Part shown: positions 17,375-26,210 of the stretch, in pieces
Position numbering within the stretch: position 1 is the stretch's first letter
Layout: each line of letters starts with the position of its first letter
Assembly: GCF_900199705.1 (NCBI RefSeq)
Contig: NZ_LT904908.1
Span: 1,137,096 to 1,201,095, forward strand
Source: Collinsella provencensis
Lineage (GTDB): Bacteria > Actinomycetota > Coriobacteriia > Coriobacteriales > Coriobacteriaceae
Length of the DNA: 64,000 nucleotides
Reading direction: 5' to 3'
Notes under the pieces: model-generated
The model's input: the letters and a program-made list of their open reading frames with translations, nothing else
What the model was told of the DNA's origin: nothing
The model's database searches: none
Position numbers and translations under genes: made by a program

Positions 17375-18473
17375 CGGTGTACTTCACTTCTCCAGAACCG
17401 GCAACGCAGGTGCCCACGCGGAACGGCTTCTCGCCCAGGGAAACCAGCGCCTCGGTGACAGCGGCCTCGTCCTCGGCGGCGACGATGAGCATGAGGCCCA
17501 CGCCCATGTTGAAGGTCTTGCACGCCTCGTTGGGCAAAAGACCGGCCTCGTTGGCGATGTAGGTGATCACCGGCGGGACGTCCCAACCCATGGCCTCGCC
17601 GTTGCGCTCGACGAGCGCGTCGACGCCCGAGGACAGCGCACGGTTGAGGTTCTCGGTAATGCCGCCGCCCGTGATGTGGGCGATGGCGTGGACCTTGGAA
17701 CCCGCCTCGCCGCGCAGCAGCTCGAGGATCGGCTTCACGTAGATGCGCGTGGGGGCGAGCAGCGCGTCGGCCAGGGACAGACCCTCGGCAACCTGGATGC
17801 TCTCGAGCTCGGCCTTCTTGGCCGCGGCCTCGGGGGTGCCGGGAACGATGCCGTCAACGCCGATGACCTTGCGCACCAGAGAGTAGCCGTTGGAGTGGAC
17901 GCCCGTAGAGGGCAGGCCGATGATCACGTCGCCTTCGCGCACGTTAGCGGGGTCGATCATCTTGGGGCGATCGACGACGCCCACCGTGAAACCGGCCAGG
18001 TCGTAGTCGTCCGGACGCATGACACCGGGGTGCTCGGCCATCTCGCCGCCCACGAGCGCGCAGCCCGCGAGCTTGCAGCCGTCGGCCACGCCCTTGACGA
18101 TCTTGGCCATGTGCTCGGCCTCGATGTGGCCGATGGCGACGTAGTCGAGGAAGAACAGCGGCTCGGCACCGGAGGCGAGGATGTCGTTCACGCACATGGC
18201 GACGAGGTCCTGGCCCACCGTCTCGTGGCGATCGAGGATCTGGGCGAGCACGAGTTTGGTGCCCACGCCGTCGGTGCCGGAGATAAGGATGGGGTCCTCC
18301 ATGTCCTTAAGCGCGGCGGCGGAGAACAGGCCGCCAAAGCCACCGATACCACCGATGACCTCGGGGCGGTTGGTCTCGGCGACCATCTGCTTGATGGCAT
18401 CGACCGCACGGCCGCCCTCGGCGGTGTCTACGCCTGCATCGGCATACGTGACCTGCTTCTTGTTCTCGCTCAT
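17364..18473 (-). CDS. purM: Phosphoribosylformylglycinamidine cyclo-ligase PurM
   Basis: A 369-residue AIR synthetase making AIR from FGAM with ATP. Family stretches are YADAGVDTAEGG at the N-terminus, IGGIGGFGGLF, the ATP-binding LISGTDGVGTKLVLAQ, FFLDYVAIGHIE, GGEMAEHPGV, and AHITGGGITENLNRAL. Start at 18473 (MSENKK) has AAAGGG eight bases upstream; the ATG at 18488 lies before that site and is less likely. It is the first gene of a purM-purN operon. Confidence 0.95.
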   Translation of the reverse strand: MSENKKQVTYADAGVDTAEGGRAVDAIKQMVAETNRPEVIGGIGGFGGLFSAAALKDMEDPILISGTDGVGTKLVLAQILDRHETVGQDLVAMCVNDILASGAEPLFFLDYVAIGHIEAEHMAKIVKGVADGCKLAGCALVGGEMAEHPGVMRPDDYDLAGFTVGVVDRPKMIDPANVREGDVIIGLPSTGVHSNGYSLVRKVIGVDGIVPGTPEAAAKKAELESIQVAEGLSLADALLAPTRIYVKPILELLRGEAGSKVHAIAHITGGGITENLNRALSSGVDALVERNGEAMGWDVPPVITYIANEAGLLPNEACKTFNMGVGLMLIVAAEDEAAVTEALVSLGEKPFRVGTCVAGSGEVKYTDEQ

Positions 18474-18591
18474 TCCAAACCCTTTCATTCGTGCGGCGCT
18501 ATCCCGTCTTGTATCGCACCGCAGATGTTTCGCCCTTATTCTAACAAGTGCTTCTGTGTTTTAAACGTACGTCCCACGCTCGCGCAAAATA

Positions 18592-18648
18592 GGGCTGTTT
18601 TTAAGCATCTGAGGGCTGAGGGAAATCCCCAAATGCCCAAAACAGCCC
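18592..18648. repeat. Inverted-repeat hairpin in the purM upstream gap
   Basis: Arms GGGCTGTTTT (18592-18601) and AAAACAGCCC (18639-18648) enclose 37 nt that contain further GGGCTGAGGG and TCCCC strings. The rest of the 18474-18788 gap holds no gene I can support. Confidence 0.5.
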
Positions 18649-18787
18649 AAAGTTTTCAAATCGATTGCATGCGATACATAATGCGAGTCTCGAATGCGAG
18701 ACGATGGCGCGAGACGGGCACACGGAACATACGGGATTCCACTCGAACACAGAAACCCATGCGCCCGTCATCAACCCTGAAAACACG

Positions 18788-18813
18788 AAAAGCGGGATGC
18801 CACACGACACCCC
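18788..18813 (-). terminator. Terminator of the sugar PTS operon
   Basis: On the minus strand, GCGGGGTGTCGTGTGGCATC followed by CCGCTTTTC folds into a GC-rich stem with a short loop and a T-run, about 14 nt after the IID stop codon. A near-identical copy exists at 22958-22983. Confidence 0.8.
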
Positions 18814-18826
18814 GCCAGGGAAAAAC

Positions 18827-19714
18827 TTACAGCAGTGCCGCAAGGCCGCAGATGGCAATACACACGACGATGGTGAGCATCAGCAGCGTGGTGCTCTTCA
18901 TCTTCTTGCCGATGGCCCAATACATCAGGCCGAACGCGAACAACTGCGGAAGGCACGGCATGATCATGTCGAAGTACTCAGACAGCGGCGTCGCGAAGTC
19001 GCCGGAGCCGATCATGACGCCGGACAGGTCGAGTGCAACATAGCTGGCAACCATACCGCCGATGGCCATGAGGCCCACGACGCTCGCAAGGTAGGTGACC
19101 TTCTCCATGATGCCGGATTCAGCGGCGGTGGGCACGAACGAGGAACCCTGCTTGTAGCCCCACTTCAGGCCAAACCAGCGAATGGCGAACGCCGGGATGT
19201 TGAACACCAAGAGCAGAAGCAGCGGGCCGAGGAAACTGCCCTGCTGTGAGAAGCCGATGGCGATGCCGGTGGCGATCACGCGAAGGGTGCCGGCGATGAG
19301 AGAATCACCGATGCCGGCCAGCGGACCCATGAGGGAGGTCTTGACGGCGGCGATGGACGTGTCATCGAAGTCCTCGTTGTTGGCGTTCTCTTCCTCCATA
19401 GCGGCGTTAATGCCCATGAGCAGCGTGGACAGCTGCGGGGTGATGGCCATGAAGTCGAGGCCGCGAGCGTAAGCGCGCTTCATCTTCTCGGAACCCTGCT
19501 CATGCAGCTTGCGGACAACGGGCACCATCGCGTAGGAATAGCAGAGGTTCTGCTGACGCTCGAAGTTCCAGGAGCTGTCGAGCATGCAGGAGCGCCAGAA
19601 CATCTGACGGAGCTCCTTGTCGGTGATCTTCTTCGTTTCGGTCATAGCGGTTTCCGCTCCCATCTCAGTATCAGTCTCAGTTGCCTTGGGCATATCGTTA
19701 GAACTCGTTGTCAT
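18827..19714 (-). CDS. PTS mannose/fructose/sorbose family, IID component
   Basis: A 295-residue membrane protein of the ManZ/IID family, which with IIC forms the sugar channel. Family hallmarks: ELRQMFWRSCMLDSSWNFER near the N-terminus, GLDFMAITPQLSTLLMGI, and SLMGPLAGIGDSLIAGTLR; hydrophobic helices follow. Start at 19714 has GGAGGC eight bases upstream and overlaps the IIC gene by 17 bases. Last gene of the btpA-IIB-IIC-IID operon. The sugar is not evident from sequence. Confidence 0.93.
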   Translation of the reverse strand: MTTSSNDMPKATETDTEMGAETAMTETKKITDKELRQMFWRSCMLDSSWNFERQQNLCYSYAMVPVVRKLHEQGSEKMKRAYARGLDFMAITPQLSTLLMGINAAMEEENANNEDFDDTSIAAVKTSLMGPLAGIGDSLIAGTLRVIATGIAIGFSQQGSFLGPLLLLLVFNIPAFAIRWFGLKWGYKQGSSFVPTAAESGIMEKVTYLASVVGLMAIGGMVASYVALDLSGVMIGSGDFATPLSEYFDMIMPCLPQLFAFGLMYWAIGKKMKSTTLLMLTIVVCIAICGLAALL

Positions 19715-20465
19715 CGTCAACAGCCTCCGTAGCAACAGCGGTGGTCTGGATGTTGAGACCGAGAATGGCGGCGAGGATCAAAGCGGCCACGGTCACGCTC
19801 ACGAGGTTCATGCCACCCGCGGCAACGAGCAGGAAGCCGAGGAACAGGAAGCAGATGGTCTTCTTGCTCACGATCATGCGGGCAACCAGGGCGAAGCCGA
19901 TGGCGGGGATGATACCCATGGCGATGTTCAGACCATCGATCACGAAAGCGGGAACGGCATCCATGATGCCCTGTACGGCACCGACGCCCACAACGAAGCC
20001 GAACGTGTCAAGCGCGGAAAGGATGACGAACGGAATGAACGTGCCGGCCCAGTGCATGGCCTCGATACCGCGGTCGTTGCACTCCTCGGCATACACGTCG
20101 GCGCGAGCGGCAACCAACGGAACGATGACTGCCATGATGGTGTTCCAGAGCATTTGGACGAAGATGGCGATGGGGATGGCGAGAGCGACAGCGGCACCAG
20201 CGTCGCCACCGGCTTGGATGACATAGGCGGAGCCGAAGATGGAGCCGGCAACCATGTCAGGCGGGTTGGAAGCGCCAACGGCCATGGAGCCGAGCCAGAT
20301 GAGCTCGAGGGCGGCACCGAGCTGGATGCCGGCAACGGGATCGCCCAAGACCACGCCCATGAGGGCGCACATGACAATCGGGCGATGGATCAGCGAGCTA
20401 CCGAGTGCATAGGTTCCGTAGCCTAGCATCGCAATCAGAAAAACGAGCACAGCTTGAACAAACAT
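19698..20465 (-). CDS. PTS mannose/fructose/sorbose family, IIC component
   Basis: A 255-residue membrane permease. The start MFVQAVLVFLIAMLGYGTY and the motif GVVLGDPVAGIQLGAALELI are typical of sorbose-type IIC. About seven to eight hydrophobic segments are visible. The acidic tail (AVDDDNEF) overlaps the start of the IID gene, which argues for translational coupling. Confidence 0.93.
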   Translation of the reverse strand: MFVQAVLVFLIAMLGYGTYALGSSLIHRPIVMCALMGVVLGDPVAGIQLGAALELIWLGSMAVGASNPPDMVAGSIFGSAYVIQAGGDAGAAVALAIPIAIFVQMLWNTIMAVIVPLVAARADVYAEECNDRGIEAMHWAGTFIPFVILSALDTFGFVVGVGAVQGIMDAVPAFVIDGLNIAMGIIPAIGFALVARMIVSKKTICFLFLGFLLVAAGGMNLVSVTVAALILAAILGLNIQTTAVATEAVDDDNEF

Positions 20466-20508
20466 GTTCTTTTCCTTTCCTTTCGAACTGTTCCTTACGG
20501 GAGTTGAG

Positions 20509-20979
20509 TTACTCGTTGCCGGTAAGCTCGGTTACAACCTCTTCGGGAATCATCTGGGCGTAGCAGCGAACACCGTCGGCGGTAAGCTCGGCGATCTTTG
20601 CCAGCTCCTCGTCGGAGAGGAACACCGCCTTCGCCACGGCACGCTTGCCCTCCTCGATCTTCACGCCGCCGAGCTGCAGCTCGGTGATGCCCTTGGTGCC
20701 CTTGATGAGGCGGTAGGCGGTATCGACTGAATCCGCGATCACGAAGAGGTGGTACTTGTCGGTAACGCCCGAGTTGATGGCGGCAATCGAATCCTCGACG
20801 CTCTTCATGACGAGCTTCACGCCATCGGGCTTGGCGATCCTGAGCGCGGACATGCGCAGGTGGTCACCCGCCACGTCATCGCATGCGATGAGGATGCAAT
20901 CGGAGTTGGTGGATTTAATCCAGGAGAACGCAACCTGACCGTGCAGCAGGCGGTGGTCAACACGCAAAACAGTAATCAT
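20509..20979 (-). CDS. PTS mannose/fructose/sorbose family, IIB component
   Basis: A 156-residue cytosolic phosphocarrier. The phospho-acceptor is His13 in the signature VDHRLLHGQVAFSW. It passes phosphate from a IIA protein to the sugar during transport. Its ATG follows the btpA stop codon directly. No IIA gene lies in the operon, so the IIA must come from elsewhere in the genome. Confidence 0.93.
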   Translation of the reverse strand: MITVLRVDHRLLHGQVAFSWIKSTNSDCILIACDDVAGDHLRMSALRIAKPDGVKLVMKSVEDSIAAINSGVTDKYHLFVIADSVDTAYRLIKGTKGITELQLGGVKIEEGKRAVAKAVFLSDEELAKIAELTADGVRCYAQMIPEEVVTELTGNE

Positions 20980-21747
20980 TTACAGCTCCTCACGAATCTC
21001 GCGCATGCGGACCATGAACGTACGGACGTGATCGAGGCACACGTCACCCGTGTCCTTGTAGGTGTCCTTGAAATAGCTGCCCACGATGGCGGCGTCGGCA
21101 ACGGAGAAGCCGGCGACAGCGTTATCGGGGGTCACGCCCGCGCCGATAACCAGCGGGAACTCGCCCAAGCCAGCGCGGAACTCGTTTATCTTGTCCATCG
21201 AGGTCTCCTGGCCGGTGGCGTCCTGGGTCACCACGACGGCATCGCAACGACCCTTGGAAATCTGCAGGTCGACATCGAGCGGGTTGACGGACTTCATCGG
21301 CTGATACTTGAAACGCACGCCGCCGAGGACAAGGCCGTCGTACGAAGAGCGCTCATGCTCGAGGAAGGCCGCCTCAGCGGACTCGTCCTTGGGGTCGACG
21401 TGGCCGATCACGGAGTCGAGCTGGACGAAGGTTGCACCGTACGTGCGGGCAAGATGGAAGCCCAAGCTGTCAAAACGCAGGCAGTTGATACCGAAACGGG
21501 TGTCGATGTGCTCGTCCTTCATGTAGTCGAGCATGCGGACCATGTCCTCGTAACCACCGTAGTAGTTCTCGACGATCACGGCGTCGGCACCACCCTCGAG
21601 GTAGATGTCGAGTTCGCGCTTGGCCTGCTCGAACACGGCGTCGTGGTTGTCGCCCTTGAGGTGCAGCATGGCGAAAATCGGCTTCTTCACGCCAAATGCG
21701 GCGTCGAACTTCTGCATCGGGGTCATCGGGGTTTCTACTGTGGTCAT
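20980..21747 (-). CDS. BtpA/SgcQ-family TIM-barrel protein
   Basis: A 255-residue protein of the BtpA/SgcQ family. Family stretches: FGVKKPIFAMLHLKGDN, GADAVIVENYYGG, DTRFGINCLRFDSLG, and PLVIGAGVTPDN, the phosphate-binding Gly loop late in the barrel. E. coli sgcQ is likewise linked to PTS genes; no enzyme activity is firmly known for the family. Start at 21747 is preceded by AGGAAGGGAG. First gene of the PTS operon, suggesting it acts on the imported phospho-sugar. Confidence 0.87.
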   Translation of the reverse strand: MTTVETPMTPMQKFDAAFGVKKPIFAMLHLKGDNHDAVFEQAKRELDIYLEGGADAVIVENYYGGYEDMVRMLDYMKDEHIDTRFGINCLRFDSLGFHLARTYGATFVQLDSVIGHVDPKDESAEAAFLEHERSSYDGLVLGGVRFKYQPMKSVNPLDVDLQISKGRCDAVVVTQDATGQETSMDKINEFRAGLGEFPLVIGAGVTPDNAVAGFSVADAAIVGSYFKDTYKDTGDVCLDHVRTFMVRMREIREEL

Positions 21748-21847
21748 GTGCGCTCCCTTCCTGAGCTCCATTTCCAATTAGGGCTGCCTGTGTAAACGAC
21801 GCGGGCTACATCGCCTTTGTGTTGTTACGAATTTCTCTCGCCGTTTA

Positions 21848-21905
21848 ACTTATCCCAACTTGTTCTGCTATGGTATATGATGGAATAAGTAAAAAGAGGT
21901 ATAAT
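21848..21905. promoter_or_regulatory. Operator-like palindrome and divergent promoter region
   Basis: ACTTATCCCA (21848-21857) and TGGAATAAGT (21881-21890) match as an inverted repeat at nine of ten positions. They lie between the PTS operon and its divergent GntR-type gene. A TATAAT box at 21900-21905 points toward the regulator gene. The arrangement suits a site where the regulator controls both directions. Confidence 0.5.
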
Positions 21906-21985
21906 CCCTGCGAGCGGTCGAAAATAACGGATATGCGGTATTTAGACAGCTTTTGAACTCGTTTTTCTATCCCGTGAGGAGCATG

Positions 21986-22723
21986 ATGAACCTTGTCCTT
22001 CCCCGAGCTATCACCCTGCAAGAGCAGGTATTCGAGGATCTGCTGAGCAAAATCAACACCGGGCAGTACAAACCGGGAGAAAAACTGCCTGCCGAGCGAG
22101 AACTCATCAGCATGTACGGCGTGGGTCGCAACACCATTAGGGCGGCGCTCGCCGAGCTCGAGGCGCGAAAGGTCATCATTAAAAAACAGGGAAAAGGTGC
22201 ATACGTTCGCCCGCAGACCTATACGCAGAACGTATTCCTCTCGGGTAGTTTCACCGAGACGTGCCAGCATATTGGCGGTATCCCATCTACAAAAATCGTA
22301 GGTATCCGCCATGACCGCGCACCGAAACGCGTTGCCGAAGCCCTGAGCCTCGATCTCGAAACAGACCTCATTCTTCGAATCGAACGCGTACGCCTTGTCA
22401 ACGACGAGCCGTGCATCGTTGAGGTTGATTACATGCCCCGAGTATTCGATTATCTGCTGGATATGGATCTCACTGACAAGTCGCTGCTCAAAATCATCCA
22501 CGAAAGCGCAGGGCTCGATGCCTGCGAGACGGAAGAGTATTTTTCCGTACTTGGCGCGAGGCCGGAAATTGCACGCCTATTGGAATCTGATGCCAACACC
22601 CCGCTGCTCGAGGTTTACCAGATTGCATTTGACCAGGCAGGTGTGCCGATTTACGCCAACGAGCAGATTATCGACTCGTCGCATTACGTGTACGCGGTAC
22701 GCACTCGCAGAGAACGCGGGTAG
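21986..22723 (+). CDS. GntR/HutC-family regulator with UTRA domain
   Basis: A 245-residue regulator. The winged-helix part (about 8-75) shows LQEQVFEDLLSKINTG, KLPAERELISMYGVGRNTIR, and KKQGKGAYVRP. The UTRA ligand domain (about 85-240) ends in the usual YEV-type pattern, here PLLEVYQIAFDQAGVPI, then SSHYVYAVRTRR. UTRA domains bind small molecules, often phospho-sugars. It is divergent from the btpA-PTS operon and is its likely regulator. Start at 21986 lies five bases past GAGGA; the ATG at 21983 is too close. Confidence 0.92.
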   Translation: MNLVLPRAITLQEQVFEDLLSKINTGQYKPGEKLPAERELISMYGVGRNTIRAALAELEARKVIIKKQGKGAYVRPQTYTQNVFLSGSFTETCQHIGGIPSTKIVGIRHDRAPKRVAEALSLDLETDLILRIERVRLVNDEPCIVEVDYMPRVFDYLLDMDLTDKSLLKIIHESAGLDACETEEYFSVLGARPEIARLLESDANTPLLEVYQIAFDQAGVPIYANEQIIDSSHYVYAVRTRRERG

Positions 22724-22814
22724 CGCGAAGTCGAAGGACGCGCCAGCGGGGGGCACGGGCGGAATAACGTCGAAAACGCGCCAGCGTGAGCGTGAGTGGT
22801 GCGGCATCGAATAC

Positions 22815-22954
22815 AAAAATGACGGAAATACATAAATCGTTTCCGTCTTCCCGAGTAGACGGCGATTTTTGATAGCAAAACCGCAGGTAGGATGGGTGCC
22901 AGATTTGCCCATACCAACCATGTCCGAGTAGATTTGCGCATTTCCGTCATTTTT
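22815..22954. repeat. Palindromic element B1 (140 bp)
   Basis: Terminal inverted repeats AAAAATGACGGAAATA... and ...GCGCATTTCCGTCATTTTT. Boxes: GAGTAGAC at 22853-22860 and GCAGGTA at 22883-22889, 22 nt apart, plus a second CCGAGTAGA at 22924-22932. It is closely similar to B2 (25813-25952) and B3 (42902-43042). Confidence 0.88.
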
Positions 22955-23092
22955 GCAAAAAGCGGGATGCCACACGGCACCCCGCCAGGGAAAAACTTAC
23001 AGCAGTGCCGCAAAGCCGCAAATGGCAATACATACGACGATGGTGAGCATCAGCAGCGCGGCGCCGAATGCAAAGCCGAAGGGCGCACTCAA
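22955..23092 (-). pseudogene. Duplicated 3-prime end of a PTS IID gene with its terminator
   Basis: Positions 22958-23058 repeat 18788-18888 almost exactly. The copy reads on the minus strand as ...GFAFGAALLMLTIVVCIAIC then GFAALL-stop, compared with ...LLMLTIVVCIAICGLAALL-stop in the IID gene, and it keeps the terminator hairpin. Upstream of that it diverges and the rest of the gene is absent. This is a relic of a second IID gene or of a duplication. No function is expected beyond a possible terminator for purF. Confidence 0.8.
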
Positions 23093-23178
23093 ACGGCGCG
23101 CCCTTCATTTCACATGCTATGTTTCAACGGAGTTCCTGGAACCATCCTCTTTGGAGCCTCATCGCCACCGCCAAGTGC

Positions 23179-24846
23179 TTACGCCTGGCAAGGAGCGTGC
23201 TTCTCTTCCCAGCTGCGGTCGTGGTACTTCTCCTCAATCACACCGTCGGAGATGGGAAGCGGGCGCGAAAGGTTACGCGGCTGATAGCCCTCGATGAACT
23301 TGTCGCGGCCGAAGCTGTCGGGAATCGCCACGGGATACTCGCCGGTAAAGCAGGCGGTGCAGTAGCCGGTATCGGGCACGCACTGGAGCAGCGCTTCGAC
23401 CGAAAGGAAGGCGAGTGTGTCGGCGCCGATGAACTCGCAGATTTCCTCAACCGTCTTGCTGGCGGAGATGAGCTGGCTCTGCTCGCCCGTATCGACACCA
23501 TAGAAGCACGGCCAGATGTCCTCCGGCGAATTGATGCGGATGTGGATCTCTTTGGCGCCCGCCTGACGCAACATGCGCACGAGCTGTACCATGGTGGTGC
23601 CACGCACGATGGAGTCGTCGATCACGATGATGCGCTTGCCCTCAACGACATCGCGCAGCGCGTTGAGCTTGAGGCGTACGCCCATGGCACGGAGCTCCTG
23701 CGTAGGCTCGATGAACGTACGGGCAACGTAGCGATTCTTGATGAGGCCCGTACCGAAGGGAATGCCGCTTTCATATGCGTATCCTTCGGCGGAAGGCAGT
23801 CCCGAATCGGGCACGCCGATAACGAGGTCGGCATCGACCGGAGCCTCGAGCGCAAGTTTGCGGCCCATGTCGTAACGGCACGCATAGATGGACTTTCCGT
23901 CCATGATGGAGTCGGGACGCGCGAAATACACCTGCTCGAAGATGCAGTGCGCGGGGGTCTCGGCAGCGGGAACGCCCTGCTCGGACACAAGGCCCTCGGC
24001 GCTGATGCGCAGAATTTCGCCGGGTCGGATGTCGCGCACGTACTCGGCGCCGATCATGTCGAGCGCGCAGGTCTCGGACGTAACGACCCAACCGCCCGCG
24101 GAGGCGAAGTCCTCGCTCGGAGCCTCGCCCACCAGGTCATCGGCGCTGTTGCTCTCGCTCGGCATCACAGAGGCGGCAGCGACGGCGTCGGCAGCGGCAA
24201 CGCCCTCGTCGTTGGTAAGGCGGCCGAGCACGAGCGGACGAACGCCGTGCGGATCGCGGAACGCGTAGAGCGCCTCTTCGTTGATGAGCGCCATCGCATA
24301 GCCGCCACGCACGAGCTCCATGGTCTTGCGGATGCCCTCGCGCAAATGGCTGGTCTCCTGCGTGAAGTAGCCGATGAGCTTGGCGGCAACCTCGGAGTCG
24401 GAGTCGGAATTGAACGGAACGCCCAGGTCGATGAGCTGACGACGAAGCTCGTCGGTGTTCACCAGCGTGCCGTTGTGGGCAAGTGCAATGATCACCTCAC
24501 CGATTGTTGCCAGGTGCGGCTGGGACTCCTCCCAGCTCTTGGCACCGGCGGTACCATAGCGTACGTGGCCAACGGCGACCTCGCCGGAAAGCGACGAAAT
24601 ATCGGCGTCGGAAAACACCTGGGTAACGAGGCCCAGATCCTTGCGGACCATAACGGTACCGCCGTCGCCGACGGCAATACCTGCCGACTCCTGGCCGCGG
24701 TGCTGCAGAGCACGCAGGCCGAAGAACGTCAATCGGGCGACATCGCGGTTGGGGGCCCAGACGCCGAAAACACCGCACTCTTCGTGCAGCTGATCGGCCT
24801 CGAGATCGGACACAGCGGAAACAGGCGAAGCGGTGTCAAACGACAT
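23179..24846 (-). CDS. purF: Amidophosphoribosyltransferase PurF
   Basis: A 555-residue enzyme for the first committed purine step: glutamine plus PRPP to phosphoribosylamine. The glutaminase nucleophile is expected to be Cys24 of HEECGVFGVW after removal of a 23-residue propeptide. The PRPP loop is IIVIDDSIVRGTTMVQLV. Cysteines in WPCFYGVDTG and GYCTACFTGEYP fit the Fe-S-containing Bacillus-type enzyme. An insert around TNDEGVAAADAVAAASVMPS makes it longer than most. Start at 24846 follows GAGGAGAG. Expected feedback control by purine nucleotides is a family property. Confidence 0.94.
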   Translation of the reverse strand: MSFDTASPVSAVSDLEADQLHEECGVFGVWAPNRDVARLTFFGLRALQHRGQESAGIAVGDGGTVMVRKDLGLVTQVFSDADISSLSGEVAVGHVRYGTAGAKSWEESQPHLATIGEVIIALAHNGTLVNTDELRRQLIDLGVPFNSDSDSEVAAKLIGYFTQETSHLREGIRKTMELVRGGYAMALINEEALYAFRDPHGVRPLVLGRLTNDEGVAAADAVAAASVMPSESNSADDLVGEAPSEDFASAGGWVVTSETCALDMIGAEYVRDIRPGEILRISAEGLVSEQGVPAAETPAHCIFEQVYFARPDSIMDGKSIYACRYDMGRKLALEAPVDADLVIGVPDSGLPSAEGYAYESGIPFGTGLIKNRYVARTFIEPTQELRAMGVRLKLNALRDVVEGKRIIVIDDSIVRGTTMVQLVRMLRQAGAKEIHIRINSPEDIWPCFYGVDTGEQSQLISASKTVEEICEFIGADTLAFLSVEALLQCVPDTGYCTACFTGEYPVAIPDSFGRDKFIEGYQPRNLSRPLPISDGVIEEKYHDRSWEEKHAPCQA

Positions 24847-24888
24847 GAAGTCTCTCCTCAATGTACCTTGTAGCGGCGTTACCCACCC

Positions 24889-24894
24889 ATTATA
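24889..24894 (-). promoter_or_regulatory. -10 box of purF
   Basis: A perfect TATAAT on the minus strand 43 nt ahead of the purF start; the -35 region (TTTTTG-like) is weak. Confidence 0.5.
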
Positions 24895-25282
24895 CGCACG
24901 CGCGGTTGCGCAAAAACGTTTTTCTCGACGCACACATCTTGTAACCAAAATGATAACGTGCGCATCGAAATTCGCATATGTCGTGCCATCCCGTACGAGG
25001 TGCGACGGGCGACGAATCACGCGCATTTGCGGCGCGGGTGCGCGCATGGCAGATGCGTCTGTCACGCACACGGGATGAACGCGTTGGCGTTCCCCATGCG
25101 ATGCGAATGCGACAACAGACGCACCTGTCGCATGCCATGGTCACACACCGCGAACCCCATGACCTGCATGCTGAAAACCCATGGTGGCGCAGTGGAGGAA
25201 CGGGATTTTCTCATCGACAGCCCTGTTGACGTGAAAACACCATACAATGGCACTATTGTGGTCAGAAGCTTGCGAGGTTTCC
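24895..25282. other. Non-coding gap between purF and a divergent small gene
   Basis: No gene supported. A short inverted repeat GCGACA/TGTCGC lies near 25110-25132. A TTGACG (about 25226) and TACAAT-like strings lie before the next gene, but with poor spacing. Confidence 0.4.
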
Positions 25283-25696
25283 ATGGACGAGCGCCGAACG
25301 CCCACCCCTTACCCGCCCGAGAACAGCGGTCCCGTGCGCGCTCCCTATCAACGTACGCGCAAACATATGGGTGTTGCCACAAACGACCCCGAGTATCTAC
25401 CACCGGTCGACAACCCGTACGCACGCTCGATGCAGGGACGTAAAACGCCTGTTCCACAAGGTCAGGTCCATATTTCGACCACCGGCCCCGGACTGCATGT
25501 CCGAACACAGGGATGTCCGCAGGGAAATGGCGGCAGCCAGCCGCTTCGCAGTCGCTATCTCTCCACGCCAAAACGAGGCAGGGCGATTTTTTCTTCGCGC
25601 CAAGCTCGGCAGCAGCGCCTCGTTCAGATTTTACTGGTCATCCTCATCATCGCCGCTATTGTCCTCGCCCTTGTTTGGTGGTTCTTCCTGCGATAG
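25283..25696 (+). CDS. Small tail-anchored membrane protein, unknown function
   Basis: 137 residues: a proline-rich, charged cytosolic part (about 1-110, with TPYPPENSGPVRAPY and PPVDNPYARSM) and one C-terminal hydrophobic helix (LVQILLVILIIAAIVLALVW) ending in FFLR. I recognise no family. Start at 25283 has a GCGAGG site and is preferred over the upstream in-frame start at 25247. The layout suggests a tail-anchored protein with a disordered cytosolic region. Confidence 0.7.
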   Translation: MDERRTPTPYPPENSGPVRAPYQRTRKHMGVATNDPEYLPPVDNPYARSMQGRKTPVPQGQVHISTTGPGLHVRTQGCPQGNGGSQPLRSRYLSTPKRGRAIFSSRQARQQRLVQILLVILIIAAIVLALVWWFFLR

Positions 25697-25812
25697 CGGT
25701 GCGGATGGCATAAAAATCAACCAATATGCCATCACCTATGATTTCCTTCATTTTGACGATATTATTTGGCAGAAAAGCGCAGGGAAGATAGCGGCATGCG
25801 GCCGTGAGAAAC

Positions 25813-25952
25813 AAAATTGACGGAAATGCATAAATTGTTTCCGTTTTCCCGAGTAGGCGGCGATTTTGAATAGCAAAACCGCAGGTAGAACGAGTGCAAG
25901 ATTTACCTCTACTCACCATGTCCGAATAGATTTGCGCATTTCCGTCAATTTT
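25813..25952. repeat. Palindromic element B2 (140 bp)
   Basis: Arms AAAATTGACGGAAATGCA and TGCGCATTTCCGTCAATTTT. The box variant GAGTAGGC is at 25851-25858 and GCAGGTA at 25881-25887, 22 nt apart. The arm ends (AATTG/CAATT) differ from B1 and B3 in a compensating way, so pairing is kept. Confidence 0.88.
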
Positions 25953-26020
25953 GAAGAAAAGAGGCCGCTGCCCCACCCGAAACGACGCTCGTCGGCGTCC
26001 GCATTGCCCATGGTCGGCTG

Positions 26021-26096
26021 CCGTTGCCTATGGCTTTCTGCCATTTGAGAGCTTTAAAATGCAGGAAAACACAGGCAACGGCGAAAGGCCATAGGC
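26021..26096. repeat. Palindromic element F1
   Basis: CCGTTGCCTATGGC near the left and GGCCATAGGCAAC on the right pair with each other. An inner copy, CAGGCAACGGCGAAAGG, adds a second possible pairing. Its arms and a TTTGAGAGCTTTAAAATGCAG centre resemble F2 at 42808-42864. Another type of dispersed intergenic repeat. Confidence 0.6.
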
Positions 26097-26210
26097 AACA
26101 AAATGGCCGCCGCCCCAATCGAGGGACAGCGACCATAAGCGCCCGCTCCTGTTACGGTAGCGGACGGCGCTTCATCTACACCAGCTCGGGCGTAGTATCA
26201 ATCTCGCCAA

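Noticed and set aside
17052-19043. 663-residue open frame over purM/purN
   Set aside because: Complement of purine genes and the PTS IID end; the His/Val/Leu-rich text is typical of antisense GC-rich frames.
23068-24873. 601-residue open frame antisense to purF
   Set aside because: purF motifs are intact on the other strand; nothing supports a second gene.
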